Shown: positions 23,460 to 35,455, numbered from the stretch's first letter. The stretch: 64,000 nucleotides of DNA from Ananas comosus (GCF_001540865.1 NC_033627.1:8431656-8495655), one strand, 5' to 3'. Translations and numbers: made by a program. The notes: generated by a model from the sequence alone, not told the origin.

Positions 23460-23996
23460 AGTTGAGCTAGAATACTCTCGATAGTAAATGGGACGCTTTA
23501 CTATCGAGTTGTTTTCGATGATAGAGCTTCCAAATTGACGATCGGCTCCGTTAAATATGATCTAAACCATTTAAACTACCTAGAAATCAAATTTCACGCA
23601 CTTTCGATATTGTTCTTTTATCCATCTAGTGAACAAAAAATGAATGGCTGAAAATGAATATTCTTTAAAAAATGATGATAGGAGTCTTGTAATCAAGATC
23701 AAAAGTATAGATCTTGTTTTAAATAGTTTAAAGAATTTTCTAACAAAAATTCAATTGATTTGAATATCTTTACACCGTTAAACGAGAAAACGTCTCTTAT
23801 CCACCATTAAAATTACAAATTTTGAAACCCTTTGATCATTAGGCAAATGATGTCGAAAAGATTTGAAATTTGATTTCTAAACACTTCAAGTGGTATAGAT
23901 CATGTTCAACGGAGCCGATGTCAATTTGGAAGCTCTATCATCGAAAACAACTCGATAGTAAAACGCCCGTTTACTATCGAGAGTATTCTAGCTCAA

Positions 23997-23997
<1 letters not shown>
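23460..23997. mobile_element. TA-microsatellite-nested MITE 3 with about 150-bp inverted repeats
   Basis: The first about 150 bp (from GTTGAGCTAGAATACTCTCG) and the last about 150 bp (to GAGTATTCTAGCTCAAAT) are inverted copies with a few mismatches, sharing TACTATCGAGTTGTTTTCGA and GATAGAGCTTCCAAATTGAC. It has no coding content. TA tracts are on both sides, so the whole would fold into a long hairpin. Confidence 0.88.
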
Positions 23998-24053
<56 letters not shown>

Positions 24054-24083
24054 TATATATATATATATATATTAATATATATA

Positions 24084-24323
24084 GTACGTAGAGTCCGACT
24101 GTGATACTATCGATAGCACCAAAAACCAAGCGGTTGGTACTATCAAGTTTTCTATCGTTAGATTTAACCCTTGGACTATTTTTATCCGTTAGATTATACT
24201 ATTAAACCAATAACTCACTCAACTCTAGGGGGCCACATCATCATAACCGTACATTTTTTCATCCAAAGGTTGAAACCTAATAGCACCAATAGCTTGGTGC
24301 TATTGATAGCATTCCAGTCTAGT
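24084..24323. mobile_element. TA-microsatellite-nested MITE 4
   Basis: The arms GAGTCCGACTGTGATACTAT and ATAGCATTCCAGTC are imperfect inverted repeats. The interior resembles MITE 1 (ATCCGTTAGATTATACTATT, ACTCACTCAAC). TA tracts flank it at 23998-24083 and 24324-24343. Confidence 0.8.
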
Positions 24324-24586
24324 TATATATATATATATATATAGCTCTTTTAAAAATTTATATTGAGCATATACCGATATAATTTTTTAATTTTAATTAA
24401 TTAATTAATTATTAATCCGGCTAAAAGGTTCTTAACTAGTAAGCAATTATATTCCACCGAAGTTATTCATATTTCGCACGCACTTATTTTCTTACTTTTT
24501 TTTAAAAAAATCATCTTTATTAATTTATTAATCATATTGTTTTTATTTTTTTTTATAATTATTGTCTTATATAATTGTCTAATTAC

Positions 24587-25328
24587 TAAAGGTGTCCAAA
24601 ATATCCGATATCCCATATCCGATCCGGACCCTACCCGGACCCGAACCGGACCCGATAAAAAATGAATAGTACACGGATAAAAAAAATTACCCATTAAAAT
24701 TTCGGGTATAGGTCCGGATATTTTATACCCATACCCGATTTGGACCCGACCCGAACCTAACTTTTAAATGGGTAGGGTCCGGAATAGTTTTCAAATCCGG
24801 ACCCGGACCCGGACCCGATGAAATATCCGATAGTAAATAAAAAAAAATAAACTTTTGAAGTTGAAGGATCAATTTTAATATGACTTATAGATGATGAGTC
24901 ACTATGTATTTTCATCCTAATGAAACCCTAGCCGTCTCTTTTACTCATTACTTTTTTCTAATTTTTTTACTCTTTGTTTTCTACTCTTTTTTTTCATTTC
25001 ATTTCCGCCAACAATATTTCATTGTCAACAATATAGTTTGTTTATTGACTATTTAATAAAGTTTATAAAAAAATATATTTATACGGATATCCGTACCCGA
25101 TTTAGACCCGATCCATATCCGATTTTGAACGGGTAGTATACGGGTAGTCACTATCCAGACCCGCTCAAATGGACCCGATGGGTATATTAGAAACTTTAGT
25201 ACCCATACCTGGACCCGACTCGAAGTTAAATGGATAGGGTATATATATTTTTTTATAACAATTTCTTTTTAGGGTATGGGTACAGTATATTAATTACCCA
25301 GACCCGACCCGGTCTACGGACATCTTTA
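24587..25328. mobile_element. hAT-like non-autonomous element, 8-bp TSD CTAATTAC
   Basis: The ends TAAAGGTGTCC and GGACATCTTTA are inverted. CTAATTAC is duplicated at 24579-24586 and 25329-25336. Eight-bp duplications mark the hAT superfamily. Subterminal regions are full of GGACCCG / CGGGTCC motifs in both orientations, as in other plant hAT elements with clustered subterminal transposase-binding repeats. No transposase is present. Confidence 0.85.
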
Positions 25329-25336
25329 CTAATTAC

Positions 25337-25647
25337 TAATTAGATCCAACAAAACTTTTTATTTTTAATTATTTTAATTATTTAACACTGAAATTATTAA
25401 CTACGTATATATATAATAATTAATTAGTTCTTTAAAAAATTATATTGAAGATATACTGATTTAAATTCTTTTATTTTAATTAATTAATTATTAGTCCAGC
25501 TAAAAAATTATAGAAAATATTAAAAAGATAACTAAGTTTATTATTAAAATATAATATATTCATTGCATCCTGCAGGTTCTTGTAATACTTCGTTATCGAG
25601 GATTTGGCTTAATCACAGAAGTGGTTGGTTCAAAGATGCATGGGATC
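25337..25647. other. AT-rich non-coding sequence
   Basis: I see nothing definable here. The piece AATTAATTATTAGTCCAGCT near 25480 resembles one at 24400. Confidence 0.35.
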
Positions 25648-26291
25648 GGCTCCGTTTGGTTCGGAAATTAATAGGAACTAGTTATACCGGGAATAGATAC
25701 AAGTATGAATTTTTGTAGGAATAAGGGTATTTTTTTGTTTGGATGAAATTGTGAGTATAAGCTGGAATTAGAAAAATTGTGTTTGGATGGTTTTTGGGAA
25801 TAAGAGGAATAGTTGGTAGTTATAAATAGAAAATAATAATATTATCCCTATAATTGAATTTTAAACTTATAATTTTAAATTTAAAATTTTAACTTTTAAA
25901 TTTAAATTAGAAATTAAAATTTTAAATTTTAATATTAAAAATATTAATTTTAAATATCAAATTTTAAATTTCAGACCAAATTTAAATTTCAAAGATATAA
26001 AATAACATATTTAAAATTTAAAAACTAAAAATATCAAATTTAAAATTTAAACTTTAATAAAATTTAAAATTTTAATTTATTAATTTTAATTTTAAAATTA
26101 TAAATTTTAAAAATTTAAATTTAAATTTAAAATAAAAATCTCTCTCTACTCAAGTGGGTTGGACCCAAGCTTGTACCGGGTACAACCCGATATGGGTGGG
26201 AACACTTGTTCCCACCATCCCAAAATCTCGTTTGGGTATAAAGGGGGGAATATCCCCCTTATCCCTCCCTTTATACTCATACCAAACGGGG
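25648..26291. mobile_element. Candidate inverted-repeat element ending in a foldback
   Basis: The left edge GGCTCCGTTTGGTTCGG and right edge (CATACCAAACGGGG) are short inverted repeats of the kind seen in Tourist- or hAT-like plant MITEs. The right end has its own hairpin: 26229-26250 (CGTTTGGGTATAAAGG) pairs with 26268-26288. The interior 25870-26130 is nearly pure A/T with AAATTTAAA repeats. I could not settle a target duplication. Confidence 0.5.
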
Positions 26292-27039
26292 TGTAAGAGA
26301 ATTTGCACCTCCCGAGATAAATCGGCAGATCCTGTAGACGTGGGCTAAGAAATCGACCCGGTCAGAGTAGCATCCATTGATGATGAATTTTTGCTTAGAC
26401 AAGGATGGTTGCGGTGATGATCGGTGTCATGCATTCATAGGATCAAGTCTACATCATCTATGAATGGCGGAATCGAGCTTGGTGAGGAGAATTGAGAGAA
26501 GCTCGGAGGAGATGGGAGGAGGGAGAGAGAGAGAGAGAGAGAGAGTAATGAGGTTTATTTGAATTCCAACTAGCTAACTAACTTAGGTACATGAAGGTGT
26601 TTATAGTGCGGGAATAGGACTAAATATAATAACAGTAAGTTCAAGGACCAAAGGGTTGTAAGAAAACTAGAATTAGGCTAAGTAGGCCACCTTCTTGTTG
26701 GTACCTGGGCCTTCCTACATTGGGCGTAGCGGGCCGATCCTTCCCCAATTCTTGCACCTCCGCCTCTTTTTGGTTACTTCCTAAATACGCTACCTCCACC
26801 TCCCATTTACCTCCCCCCAAGTACCTATCAGTGAAACTTCTCCAAGAAGCTACCGGAGCCTGTAGTCCTCTTTTGCTGGAGCCTAGGTGTGCTGGTATTA
26901 GTTGTTTGTGGAACTTTCTTTTTCCCAAGAGTCTCGAACGCTAAGTATTCTTCGTTGTACCCATGTCTATAATGGTTTGGTTTCTTATCCTCAAGATCCT
27001 CATAGTTTTTTTTTTTTTTTGGTTCCCACAGGTATTACA
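26292..27039 (-). repeat. Probable 3' LTR of a decayed gypsy element (left edge unresolved)
   Basis: On minus a polypurine tract AAAGAGGGAGAGGT directly precedes TGTAATACCTGTGGG at 27039, so the minus-strand LTR starts there. The other end is not resolved; it could lie near 26300. It contains a (GA)n tract at about 26525-26550 and a T17 tract near 27005. Confidence 0.55.
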
Positions 27040-28891
27040 ACCTCTCCCTCTTTAAGCCAATCCTTGTCCTCAAGGATCAAAATTTGGAAATTGGCTTTTG
27101 AGTGCCCAGTAGTCTTGCCAAGTTGCAGAATCCTTAGGAAGGTTACTCCACTTCACCAAAACCTCCATAACCGCTCGATTTACCCCGCTTAATCATCCGC
27201 CTCTCAAGCACGATTTCAGGTTTGGCTAGGAACTGGCTATCTTCCCCCAATAGTGGCATAGTTGGCGACAACTTATCCTGTGCTGATGGACATGGCTTAA
27301 GCAGAGATACATGAAAAACGGAGTGTATTTGAGAATTCTCAGGTAATCTCAGTTTGTATTCTACTTGCCCCACCCTTTTAGTGGTTTCGAATGGACCATA
27401 ATACTTAGCGGCTAATTTATAATTTTTTCTTGCTGCCGCTGAGATTTGTCTATACGATTGTAACTTCAGATATACACAGCTACCCGCAGAGTACTCCTCT
27501 CTCCAGTGCTTATCTGTTTGTTGCTTTATGTTGTTCTTGGCTAGCTGTAACTAGTCCTTACGTTCCTTAGTCAGGACCTTTCTTTCCTCTACCCACTCCT
27601 TAACCCCCTGGATAGTAGCTGTTCCAACAGCGGCCACTAGGATTCTGGGACAATCCATCCTATAGAGAGCTTTATACGGCATTTGCCTAGCGAATTGTGG
27701 TAGTTAATATTATACTACCACTCAGCCAGTGACAAATATTTACACCATTTATTAGAATGCTGGAAGCACATGCACCTTAAGTAGGCCTTCTAACATCTAA
27801 TAACCTGCTAAGTTTGTCCATTAGTCTCAAGATAGTAAGAACTACTCATCTTCAGTTGTGTTCCCAGAAGCTTGAATAATTTATGCCAAAATTGGCTAGT
27901 GAAAATTTTATCTCTATCAGTCACAATACTATTAGGGCACCCACATAATTTGTATATTGTATCCATAAAGACTAGCTATATCAGTTATTGAGAATAGGTG
28001 CCTTAAGGGAATAAAATGAGCATATTTGGTCAATCTATTAACAACAACCAAGATAGTGTCCTTCCCCTTGGATCTAGGTAATGATTCAATAAAATCCATG
28101 CTAATGTTCTCCCAAATTGGGTTTAGGATAGGGAGAGGCTTGATTATCTCCTTTGTTTTGAGCACAAACCCCACATCCATGTACCATCTCCTCTATTTGC
28201 TTCTGCATCACCTTCCAATAGAAATGCCCTTTTATCCGTCGATAAGTATGTAGCACTTCAGAATGTCCTCCCATAGTAGAGTCATTGAACAATTTCATCA
28301 ACCTGCCCCTTAAATCTCTAGATTTTCCTACATAAATCTTCCTCGTATACCTCAAAATTCCTTAGCTGTATATATGATCCTCGTGTGTCTTCGGTTGCAA
28401 GGCTATCTCCTTAATAAGTTGCTCACAACATGTACCCCCTTAGTAACTATCTTCTAGCTCCGGGACCCATGTTGGCACTATTGTTGTGACAATTAAAGAT
28501 GCGCTAGTATCCACCTCTCTTCTAGATAGAGCATTCGCTACCAGATTCCCCTTTCCTTCTTATATGCTATTGTATAATTGAATCACATGAGTCTCAACAT
28601 CTCTTTTTGCTGCATAAGGGTAATTATCTTCTGCTCCAGGAGGTGCTTGAGGATTTCATGGTCGGTTCTAATGACGAAACTTCTTGTCAGCAAGTCGTGC
28701 CTCCACTTTTGGGTGGCTATTAAAATAGCTAGGAATTCCTTCTCATATGTAGATAATCCTATACCTGAGATAGAACAGTCCCTGCTAGCATCTACCTTCA
28801 AGACAAAAACCTTACTAAAATTAGCCACAGCCAGAATCAGGGCAATAGTCATAGCCTCCTTTAGTACTTCGAAGGCTTGCTGAGCCTCTGC
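27040..28891 (-). pseudogene. Gypsy pol fragment: RNase H, integrase, C-terminal region
   Basis: On minus, from the right: RNase H with KVDASRD, LSTYEKEFLAILIATQKWRH and RTDHEILKHLLEQ (28891-28583), with about 25 residues missing after DASRDCSISG. The integrase zinc domain follows with H-x-RRIKGHFYW and C-x2-C (28355-28101), then part of the integrase core (FIESLPRSKGKDTILVVVNR, 28180-27932). Last is the C-terminal VEYKLRLPENSQIHSVFHVS block (27373-27143) that precedes the 3' end in gypsy elements. Many stops and frameshifts are present. The upstream gag, protease and polymerase are absent because LTR H interrupts at 28892 (flank TCTGC). Confidence 0.85.
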
Positions 28892-29196
28892 TGTCACGTC
28901 CCGCAACCGCTAATTTGGTCGGTTCGGGCACGTCAACAGACGCCGAACGGACAGCACCTTTTCTGTCCGCCCAAGGCCCAACACCAGTATCAACATGTAT
29001 ACAATTTGCACAAGCAAAATTGTAGATATACATGGCTTGCACGAAGGCAAGCACCAACCAAAAAGTGAAAGTTCTACAACTATCATCACATTCATACATG
29101 TATCTTGATTACACGAAATCAAATACAAGCATACATTAATTTACATTCACTTTTACAAAATACATTTCATATCCTCTAAGCATATGCCGTTTGTAC
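28892..29196 (-). mobile_element. LTR H, first segment
   Basis: TGTCACGTCCCGC, then CAGACGCCGAACGGACAG and GTCCGCCCAAGGC, matches the start of the LTRs at 46110 and 56740. It is cut at 29197 by a copia LTR, with TGTAC immediately before. Probable continuations are 36459-37015 and 61351-61952. Confidence 0.75.
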
Positions 29197-30314
29197 TGTT
29201 AAGTCTTGTGTGTTGGCAAGTTTCGTGAAGTGAGTCGGAGTCTTGAAGAATCGGTGCGTAGCGTCGAAGATTGAAGAATTCAAGATTTCGAAGAAATTGA
29301 AAAATAACTCACGATGTGAATCACGATGCCCAGGTAAAGTGTTAATTCATGTTATGGTGATTCATACTTAGTTGTAGGCATTAGAATCATAATATCAATA
29401 TTTACTGGATTAGAAAGTGCATCGAAACTTTACAAAACCCGAAACGGTGAAAATTTGCAAAGTGTACCGGTACAGCATCAGAAGTGTACCGGTACAAAAT
29501 GTGTACCAGTACAGCCATCGACATGTAACCGGTTTCACTGTTTCGTCAGTTTTTTCGTTCCGTCATCGTGTAACCAGTGACAGCTTAAAGTGTACCGGTA
29601 CACTGTGTAAAATCGTGAAAACTTTCTAATCCGATTCCGATTGATTTTAAAGTCTATAAATAAGCTATTGGGGTTCTCTAACACATCAAGCATCACGAAA
29701 ATATATATTTGAGAAACCCTAGAGGCTTGGAATTCATCAAAAACCTATTTTCTTCATAAAGCCTCTTTTAGGTTAAATCGAGATATTGAAATTTCATATC
29801 TATATGTCGATTTGACATTCGCTTCTCTTGGAGATCTCTTTTCTGGTTTTCATCGATACTCTAAGCGAAAGATTACCATACACATGATGTTCTTCATAAC
29901 GGTGTCGTGGATTCGGCGTGATTGACAGCAGTTCGTGGATTCGGATCGTGAGCTTCGTGGATTCGGAGCGGAGGCGTTTCGTGGATTCGAAACGTGGCGT
30001 TCGTGGATTCGAACATGAGGGCGTGGACAACCCGGAGGATTGCGCGAGATTCATAGGAGGTTAAGAGAGGTTGAGTCCGTGGAGTCGGTAATCACCTTGT
30101 AATCTTTTCTCTTAGTGAATTATTTTTTCGCGTGTTGGTCCCGTGGGTTTTTCTCCAAGTTGGAGTTTTCCTACGTAAATCTCGGTGTGATTTTTATTTT
30201 TTGCATTTATTTTTATTGCATTGAGATTTGTGGTTTTTGGTTATTACACCTATTCACCCCCCTCTAGGTGTTAGATACAATCTAGAAAGATCCTTGGGCA
30301 CTCCAAAACTTTCA
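29197..30314 (+). repeat. 5' LTR of the non-autonomous copia element
   Basis: TGTTAAGTCTTGTGTGTTGG to ...AACTTTCA, 1,118 bp, followed after 2 bp by the primer site. It contains a palindrome array (29463-29602) and TATAAATA at 29655-29662, 53 bp beyond the array. Near 29925-30020 the phrase TTCGTGGATTCG(GA) repeats about four times. Confidence 0.88.
29463..29662 (+). promoter_or_regulatory. Copia LTR promoter: palindrome array and TATAAATA
   Basis: Palindromes TGTACCGGTACA at 29463, about 29484, about 29502 (decayed to TGTACCAGTACA) and 29591, with GTAACCGGTTTCAC between. TATAAATA follows at 29655-29662. The same arrangement is in the 3' LTR (array 36130-36270, TATAAATA 36322-36329). Confidence 0.7.
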
Positions 30315-30316
30315 AT

Positions 30317-30328
30317 TGGTATCAGAGC
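30317..30328 (+). other. Primer binding site (initiator Met tRNA)
   Basis: TGGTATCAGAGC lies 3 bases after the 5' LTR end and 25 bp before the gag start codon. Confidence 0.9.
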
Positions 30329-30352
30329 GGGATTTAGATAAATTGTTATCTA

Positions 30353-32332
30353 ATGGCCGAAGGCGGAAATATTAATCGACCACCGCTTTTCGATGGCACA
30401 AACTATGCCTATTGGAAAGTTCGCATGAGAGCTTTTCTAATTGCAATCGATGAGCGCGTTTGGCAATCTATAGAATTTGGATGGAAACATCCTATTGAAA
30501 AGGTCGAGAATGTTGAAACGCCTAAACCACGGAACAAGTGGACAAAAGATGAAAACGAGTCATCTTCGTTTAACGGTAAAGGAATTAACGCTTTATTCAA
30601 CGCTTTATCGCAAACGGAGTTTACTCGTGTTTCGGCAAGCGCAACGGTAAAGGAAATTTGGGATACTCTACAAATTACGTATGAAGGAACAAGCTTAGTA
30701 AAGGTCCAAAAATTACAAATGCTAACAAGCAAATTTGACTCGATTTTTATGGAAGAAAACGAGACCTTTACCGAGTACTACACGCGTCTACAGGACGTAG
30801 TCAATACATGCGCTAACTTGGGAGAGAAAATCCCGGATGCTAAGGTTGTTAGAAAGATTCTTCTAACTCTTCCGGAACGCTTTCGGGCAAAAGTTGCCGC
30901 GATCGAAACCGTAAAGCATCCGGACGAGATGAAAGTCGAAGAGTTAGTAGGCGCTTTACAAATGTATGAGATGACTTTTCCTACTAACCCATCTTCTTCC
31001 AAGTCGTTTTCTAAAAGTACAAGGATTGCACTGAAATCAACAAAGAAAGAAGAAGATGATTCGGATTCCGACGGAGATTTTTCGCTCGCCGATTTCAAAC
31101 ATCAACTTGCTCTTCTCACGAAGAAGTTTCGACGGAATTTTCGAAAGAAGAACAATTCAGACAAGGCTTCATCTTCGAAGCATAAATCTTTTTCTAAACA
31201 CTCTTCAAGTTCTAAAACTAAAGATAAAAAACTTGCAAAGTCTTCAAAAGAAAAAGATGAATTTGAAGGCGAAATTCAGTGTTACAGATGCAAAGGCTAC
31301 GGCCATATTGCAACGGATTGTCCTTCAAAGAAGGCTTATAAGCAAAAGGCTTTGCAAGCTAAGACTTGGGATGATTCTTCTTCTAGTGAATCATCTTCAA
31401 GTGATGAAGAAAAAAGTGATCATGTTGCTTTATTTACTAACACTTTTTTACCTTTATCTAACGTTGTTTGTTTAACCTCTATTGCTACTAATTCCGATAT
31501 TTCTCTTTCTTCGCATGACTCTTCGAGCAACAATGGCGAAAGTGAGGAGGAATCAAACGATGACGACATAGCGGAAGCGTACAATCAACTTCTTATTGAG
31601 TCGAAGAAAATGGCCAAACATAACAAGAAGTTGAGGCGGCGTCTATTGGGCATCGAGGAGGAAAACAACAACTTAAAGACTTTGAATAAGGCTCTCGAGG
31701 AGGAAAAGGATTCAAACTTGAAAAATAATTCGGACCTCCAAGAGAAGCTAGATGAAGCGGAATCAAACATCAAATCTTCTAAAGATAAGATTGAATTTTT
31801 GGAGCACCAATTTCAGGAAATTCATGCATCCAACCAAGTCTTAACTAGTCAAGTTCGTCAACTTCAATCCGACATTCAATAATTTTCTTCCGGATCAAAG
31901 AAACTAGATCATATGCTCGGATTGGGTCAAACGAACAAGTTGGGCCTCGGCTATGAAAGGACTTATGTTGAGAAGGATCAAACGGTGGCATCTAAAATCA
32001 CAACAACTTTAAAGGACAAAGTGTGTCATTGGTGTGGAATTAAAGGTCACATCAAAAGGAATTGCCCGGTGAAACATAGGAAGAATCATTCGGCGACTCC
32101 TAAAGCTCAATCGGCATCATCTATAACTCGACTTCCCCCACGGAATCAAAAGCAAAATCGAGTGAGTCGAGTATCTCAAGAAAACCGGATTTCTAAGCCT
32201 CAAGCAACGAAACGACCATCGATTGATCAAAAATCAAAGCAAACGGCACCTAAAGTCGACAAGACAAGACAACGCAAAATCCGACAAGTTTGGATCCGGA
32301 AAGGTGATATCTTTCCTTGCTTTTTGTCTTAG
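30353..32332 (+). CDS. Copia-type Gag polyprotein, split by one in-frame stop
   Basis: Gag packages element RNA into virus-like particles. The first 509 codons (30353-31882) start MAEGGNINRPPLFDGTNYAY, followed by a WKVRMRAFL helix (DUF4219-like) and the UBN2 Gag core (to about residue 220). A Ser/Lys-rich linker, the zinc knuckle CYRCKGYGHIATDC (about residue 310), an acidic Ser-rich stretch and a long coiled coil (about 405-509) complete it. After TAA (31880-31882) the same frame stays open to 32332, with GSKKLDHMLGLGQ, a second zinc knuckle CHWCGIKGHIKRNC (32023-32064) and a basic tail ending near VWIRKGD. Related autonomous elements continue there into protease; here the sequence turns non-coding. 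The start is favoured by its distance to the primer site. Confidence 0.9.
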
Positions 32333-33310
32333 TTTGTTTTATTATTTATGTAATGCTTTGTTTGGTGCTTATTGCATATTTTTATTTATTGCATTACATA
32401 TTTGGCCGATTTTTGGTGCTTGAATTTTATTTGTTTTTAAGGAAAGGTGTTGGGGATTTTTAAGTGTTTTTTTTTAGAAATGAGACGATTGAAAATCTTT
32501 ATTTTGGGGAGAATAGAATTTTTCAAAGTGTTTTTAACCGGAACTCATCTTGAATTAAATTCATATTAATTATCGGTTTTACTCCACTTTTTATTATTTT
32601 GACGATAATTTAATATATGATTTCTTAATACATATATTCAACAAAATTTTGAAATCAATTTTGATCTCTTGGTGATTAATCTATCTCGGTTGTATGTGTT
32701 GAATATGATAGATGAATATTCGCTAATAGACTAAAATTTGTCAAAATATTTTTCAATTGTGAGATTGTCTAATTTAGGGGGAGTTTGAAATTACTTAAAA
32801 AAAAGGAAAAGAAAAACTCCTATGTTTAAAAGATGTGGAAAGAGTTACATCCTAAAAAGAGTGTGAAAACTACCACCACATGTAGGAAAGAGCTACCACC
32901 CCAGTCGTCCGGCAAGTGTGTGAAGCTACCACATGAAGATTAAATTAGTTAACCGAAAAGGTTGGAAAAAATTAAATATTTTAGAATTTTCGGGTTGATA
33001 AGGTGTTAGTTTGAAAAAGATGCTCAAAAAGCCACCCCCCGGTATCATATTAGTTAAATCTCTATTTTGAGCGGATTACGACAAATTGGTGTCAATTTTG
33101 CCGAATTTCTAAAAATTATTTTTCGTGAACCGTTACATCTTGATGATTTTGAAACTCGAGGTCATTTTTTATTACAAAATTGTGATGTTTCGATGTATTT
33201 TGAAATCTTATTATATTTTACCTTCATTATAATAATTTTTGGAGTAAAGTCCTAAATTTGTATGAAATTAATTTAAGTTTAAAGGGTTTTTAAATTTAAA
33301 TTTTCGAAAT
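32333..33310. other. AT-rich non-coding spacer of the copia element
   Basis: This is the place where pol would lie, but I see no protease, integrase or polymerase motif. A purine tract TTAGGGGGAGTTTG at about 32775 may be an internal polypurine tract. ACCACATG-containing phrases repeat between 32860 and 32940 (GAGCTACCACC / GAAGCTACCACATG). Confidence 0.6.
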
Positions 33311-33319
33311 ATGGAAAAG

Positions 33320-33866
33320 TGTACCGATATAAAATCCCGTGTACCGGTACAAATTATTGTAGCCGCGGAAATAAAACTGGTTACAGGGCTTTTATTCTCC
33401 CTCAAATCCAAACCAAACTTCGTTCTCTCTCTCTCTAAAATCCCCAGGGGTCTCCCTCTTCCAGATCCACTCGGTTTTCCCAAAGATTTGTGAGTATTTA
33501 GCTTGGATTTAATCATTTCATCGCGTTCTTGCCTATGTTTCGAAAATATTCCGAGTTGAAACTAGATCTCTGTTTTGATTCGTTTTACCTGGAATTTTTT
33601 GCTTCAGTTAAGTTTGTATGCATGTATTCTTGCTTCTAGAACGTTTAGATCATGTCATAATGCGTTATTTTTTGCTGATCTATGATCCTTATATTATAAT
33701 ACATGGAATTTCGGGATTTTTTTTGGAATATCATTTTTTGATGAAATTTTTTGCATGAATGAGTTTGAAATAGCGTTAGTATGCATTCTAAGAATATTAG
33801 ATATATTTTCGTTATTTTTACAGATTTTTTCAAAATTTTCTTCATGTATGGCTCATTTTAATGTAG
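33320..33866 (+). promoter_or_regulatory. Probable leader and intron for the cargo gene
   Basis: Two ACCGGT-type sites (GTACCGATATAAAA and TGTACCGGTACA, 33320-33352) precede a CT-rich segment (33400-33450). A consensus splice donor GTGAGT lies at 33490-33495. A T-rich stretch ends in an acceptor, ATGTAG, at 33861-33866, 40 bp before the likely start codon. This looks like an independent promoter with an intron in the 5' untranslated region. It is inferred from splice signals only. Confidence 0.5.
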
Positions 33867-33885
33867 GAAAACGGCGTTCTCGCTG

Positions 33886-35268
33886 GTGGTTCTGCTTTTG
33901 GTGCTTATGGCCGCTGGTCGTGGCCGTGGTGGTGGTCGAGGACGTCACGGGACATCTAAGAGAACTCGTACTGCCGACGAGTCATTAGGATCCGATCCAG
34001 ATTATCAAGTAAGCTCACTTGAAGCTACTGAAGAAGCTGTTACTAGGGCTGCTAAAGGAAAAGGCCTAGCAGCAGAATCCTCGCAAGGAGGTGATTCTCG
34101 TGCACGTGAAAGGCGCTCCAAACGTGCTGCAGAGGCTTCAGCAGAGCGACGGCGGATATATTCAAGCCGATCAGTTCTAGCTGAGCGCTATGTCAACTTT
34201 ACTGTGCTGGTCAAGGAGGTACCAGATTATGGTCGATTGCTGCAGAAAGTTCCTATTGAGCCTGTTGGACGGGTTCCAGCTCGTGCCCCATTCTGTGTGG
34301 AACTCATTCGGGAGTTTTACATGAACGGGATGGTACTTGCAGAGGATGAGGAGACTGGGACTTATGTGTTTGAGACATATGTGCGTAAGCAGAAGATTCA
34401 AGTCACTCCTTATACTATTGGAGAGCACTTAGCGATGCATGTTGATATCATCGGCCTTCACTATATGACAGGTCTTTATCAGTCTTCGACGCACCGGGAG
34501 ACTGTTATTCAAGCTATATGCAAAGAAGGCGTGAGGACAAATCATTCATATGTAGAATCCAAGGATTTACTACCTGAGTATCATCTACTCTCATTGGTGA
34601 TGAGCTACAATGTTCAACCAATAATTGGAACGAAAAGAATTCGTTGGGATCGTCTGGTGCTTCTTTATCTTCTTGGACATCCTGAGGAAGCAGATGGGTT
34701 GACCATCAATATTCCTTTTCTTATGTGGCAAAGAATGGCTCATGTCATACAGTCTCAGGTTCGACGTGATCTACTTCCGTTTCCATTGTTGATCACGAGG
34801 ATTCTTCAAGAATAAGGAGTTGACGTGTCATGTGAGAAATATGACATTAGACTTGGACCGATTGATGCTGTGACTTGGGCCAAGTCAAGAAGCACATTGA
34901 AGACTTTTCAGCAAACTAAAGGATCATCCAGAGGTGCTTCTAGTTCTGCACCTACACCTCGAGCAGAGCATGAGGGATCTTCTAGCTCAGGAGGAGTGAT
35001 TACTGTAGAATCATTTCACCATGAGGTGCGTTCTATGAAGAAGAAATTGGCTGATCTTGCTAGAAAGGTGGAGATGGGAATGAAGAGAATGATGGAGAAA
35101 ATGGGATGTAGGCATAATGATATTTTTTCTACTCAGCCTACCTACTCCACTTATACTAGATCGACTTCACGACATCCACTCATTCCACCGTCCGGTGATG
35201 CTCCTGAGGCTGGGGGATCTGGAGCTGGCGCAAGAGATGATGATGATGATGACAACGACACTGAGTGA
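33886..35268 (+). CDS. Putative plant transposon protein (Transposase_32-like) cargo, split by one stop
   Basis: Function is unknown. The likely start is ATG at 33907 (MAAGRGRGGGRGRHG, an RGG-rich basic tail that could bind nucleic acid) rather than 33886. The globular part includes APFCVELIREFYMNGMV, TYVRKQKIQVTPYTIGEHL, LLPEYHLLSLVMSYNVQPII and LPFPLLITRILQE. This order resembles the 'putative plant transposon protein' domain often annotated in plant genomes. One in-frame TAA (34813-34815) interrupts it. The same frame continues with GVDVSCEKYDIRLGP, a Ser-rich stretch, a short coiled coil (about 35010-35100) and an acidic end (DDDDDDNDTE). The family name is from memory of motifs; the reading frame itself is clear. 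Confidence 0.7.
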
Positions 35269-35455
35269 TTTCTTCCTCGAGCTCTGTTTTTCTACTTTGC
35301 TGTTTAGGAGGATGTTTTAGTTTAGCTTTGCTTGCTTATCTTACTTTTGCATGTTTTTACTTTTGTTTTAGGTCTGTAACTATGACTTGACTACTTCTTA
35401 TACTTTCTAGTTTGTTTTCTCTCTTTATATACTTCATCTTTGGCAATTTTTGACA

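Noticed and set aside
28910..29128. Short frames over 28.9-29.1 kb on minus
   Set aside because: They fall in the LTR H start, whose sequence matches non-coding LTR starts elsewhere in the window.
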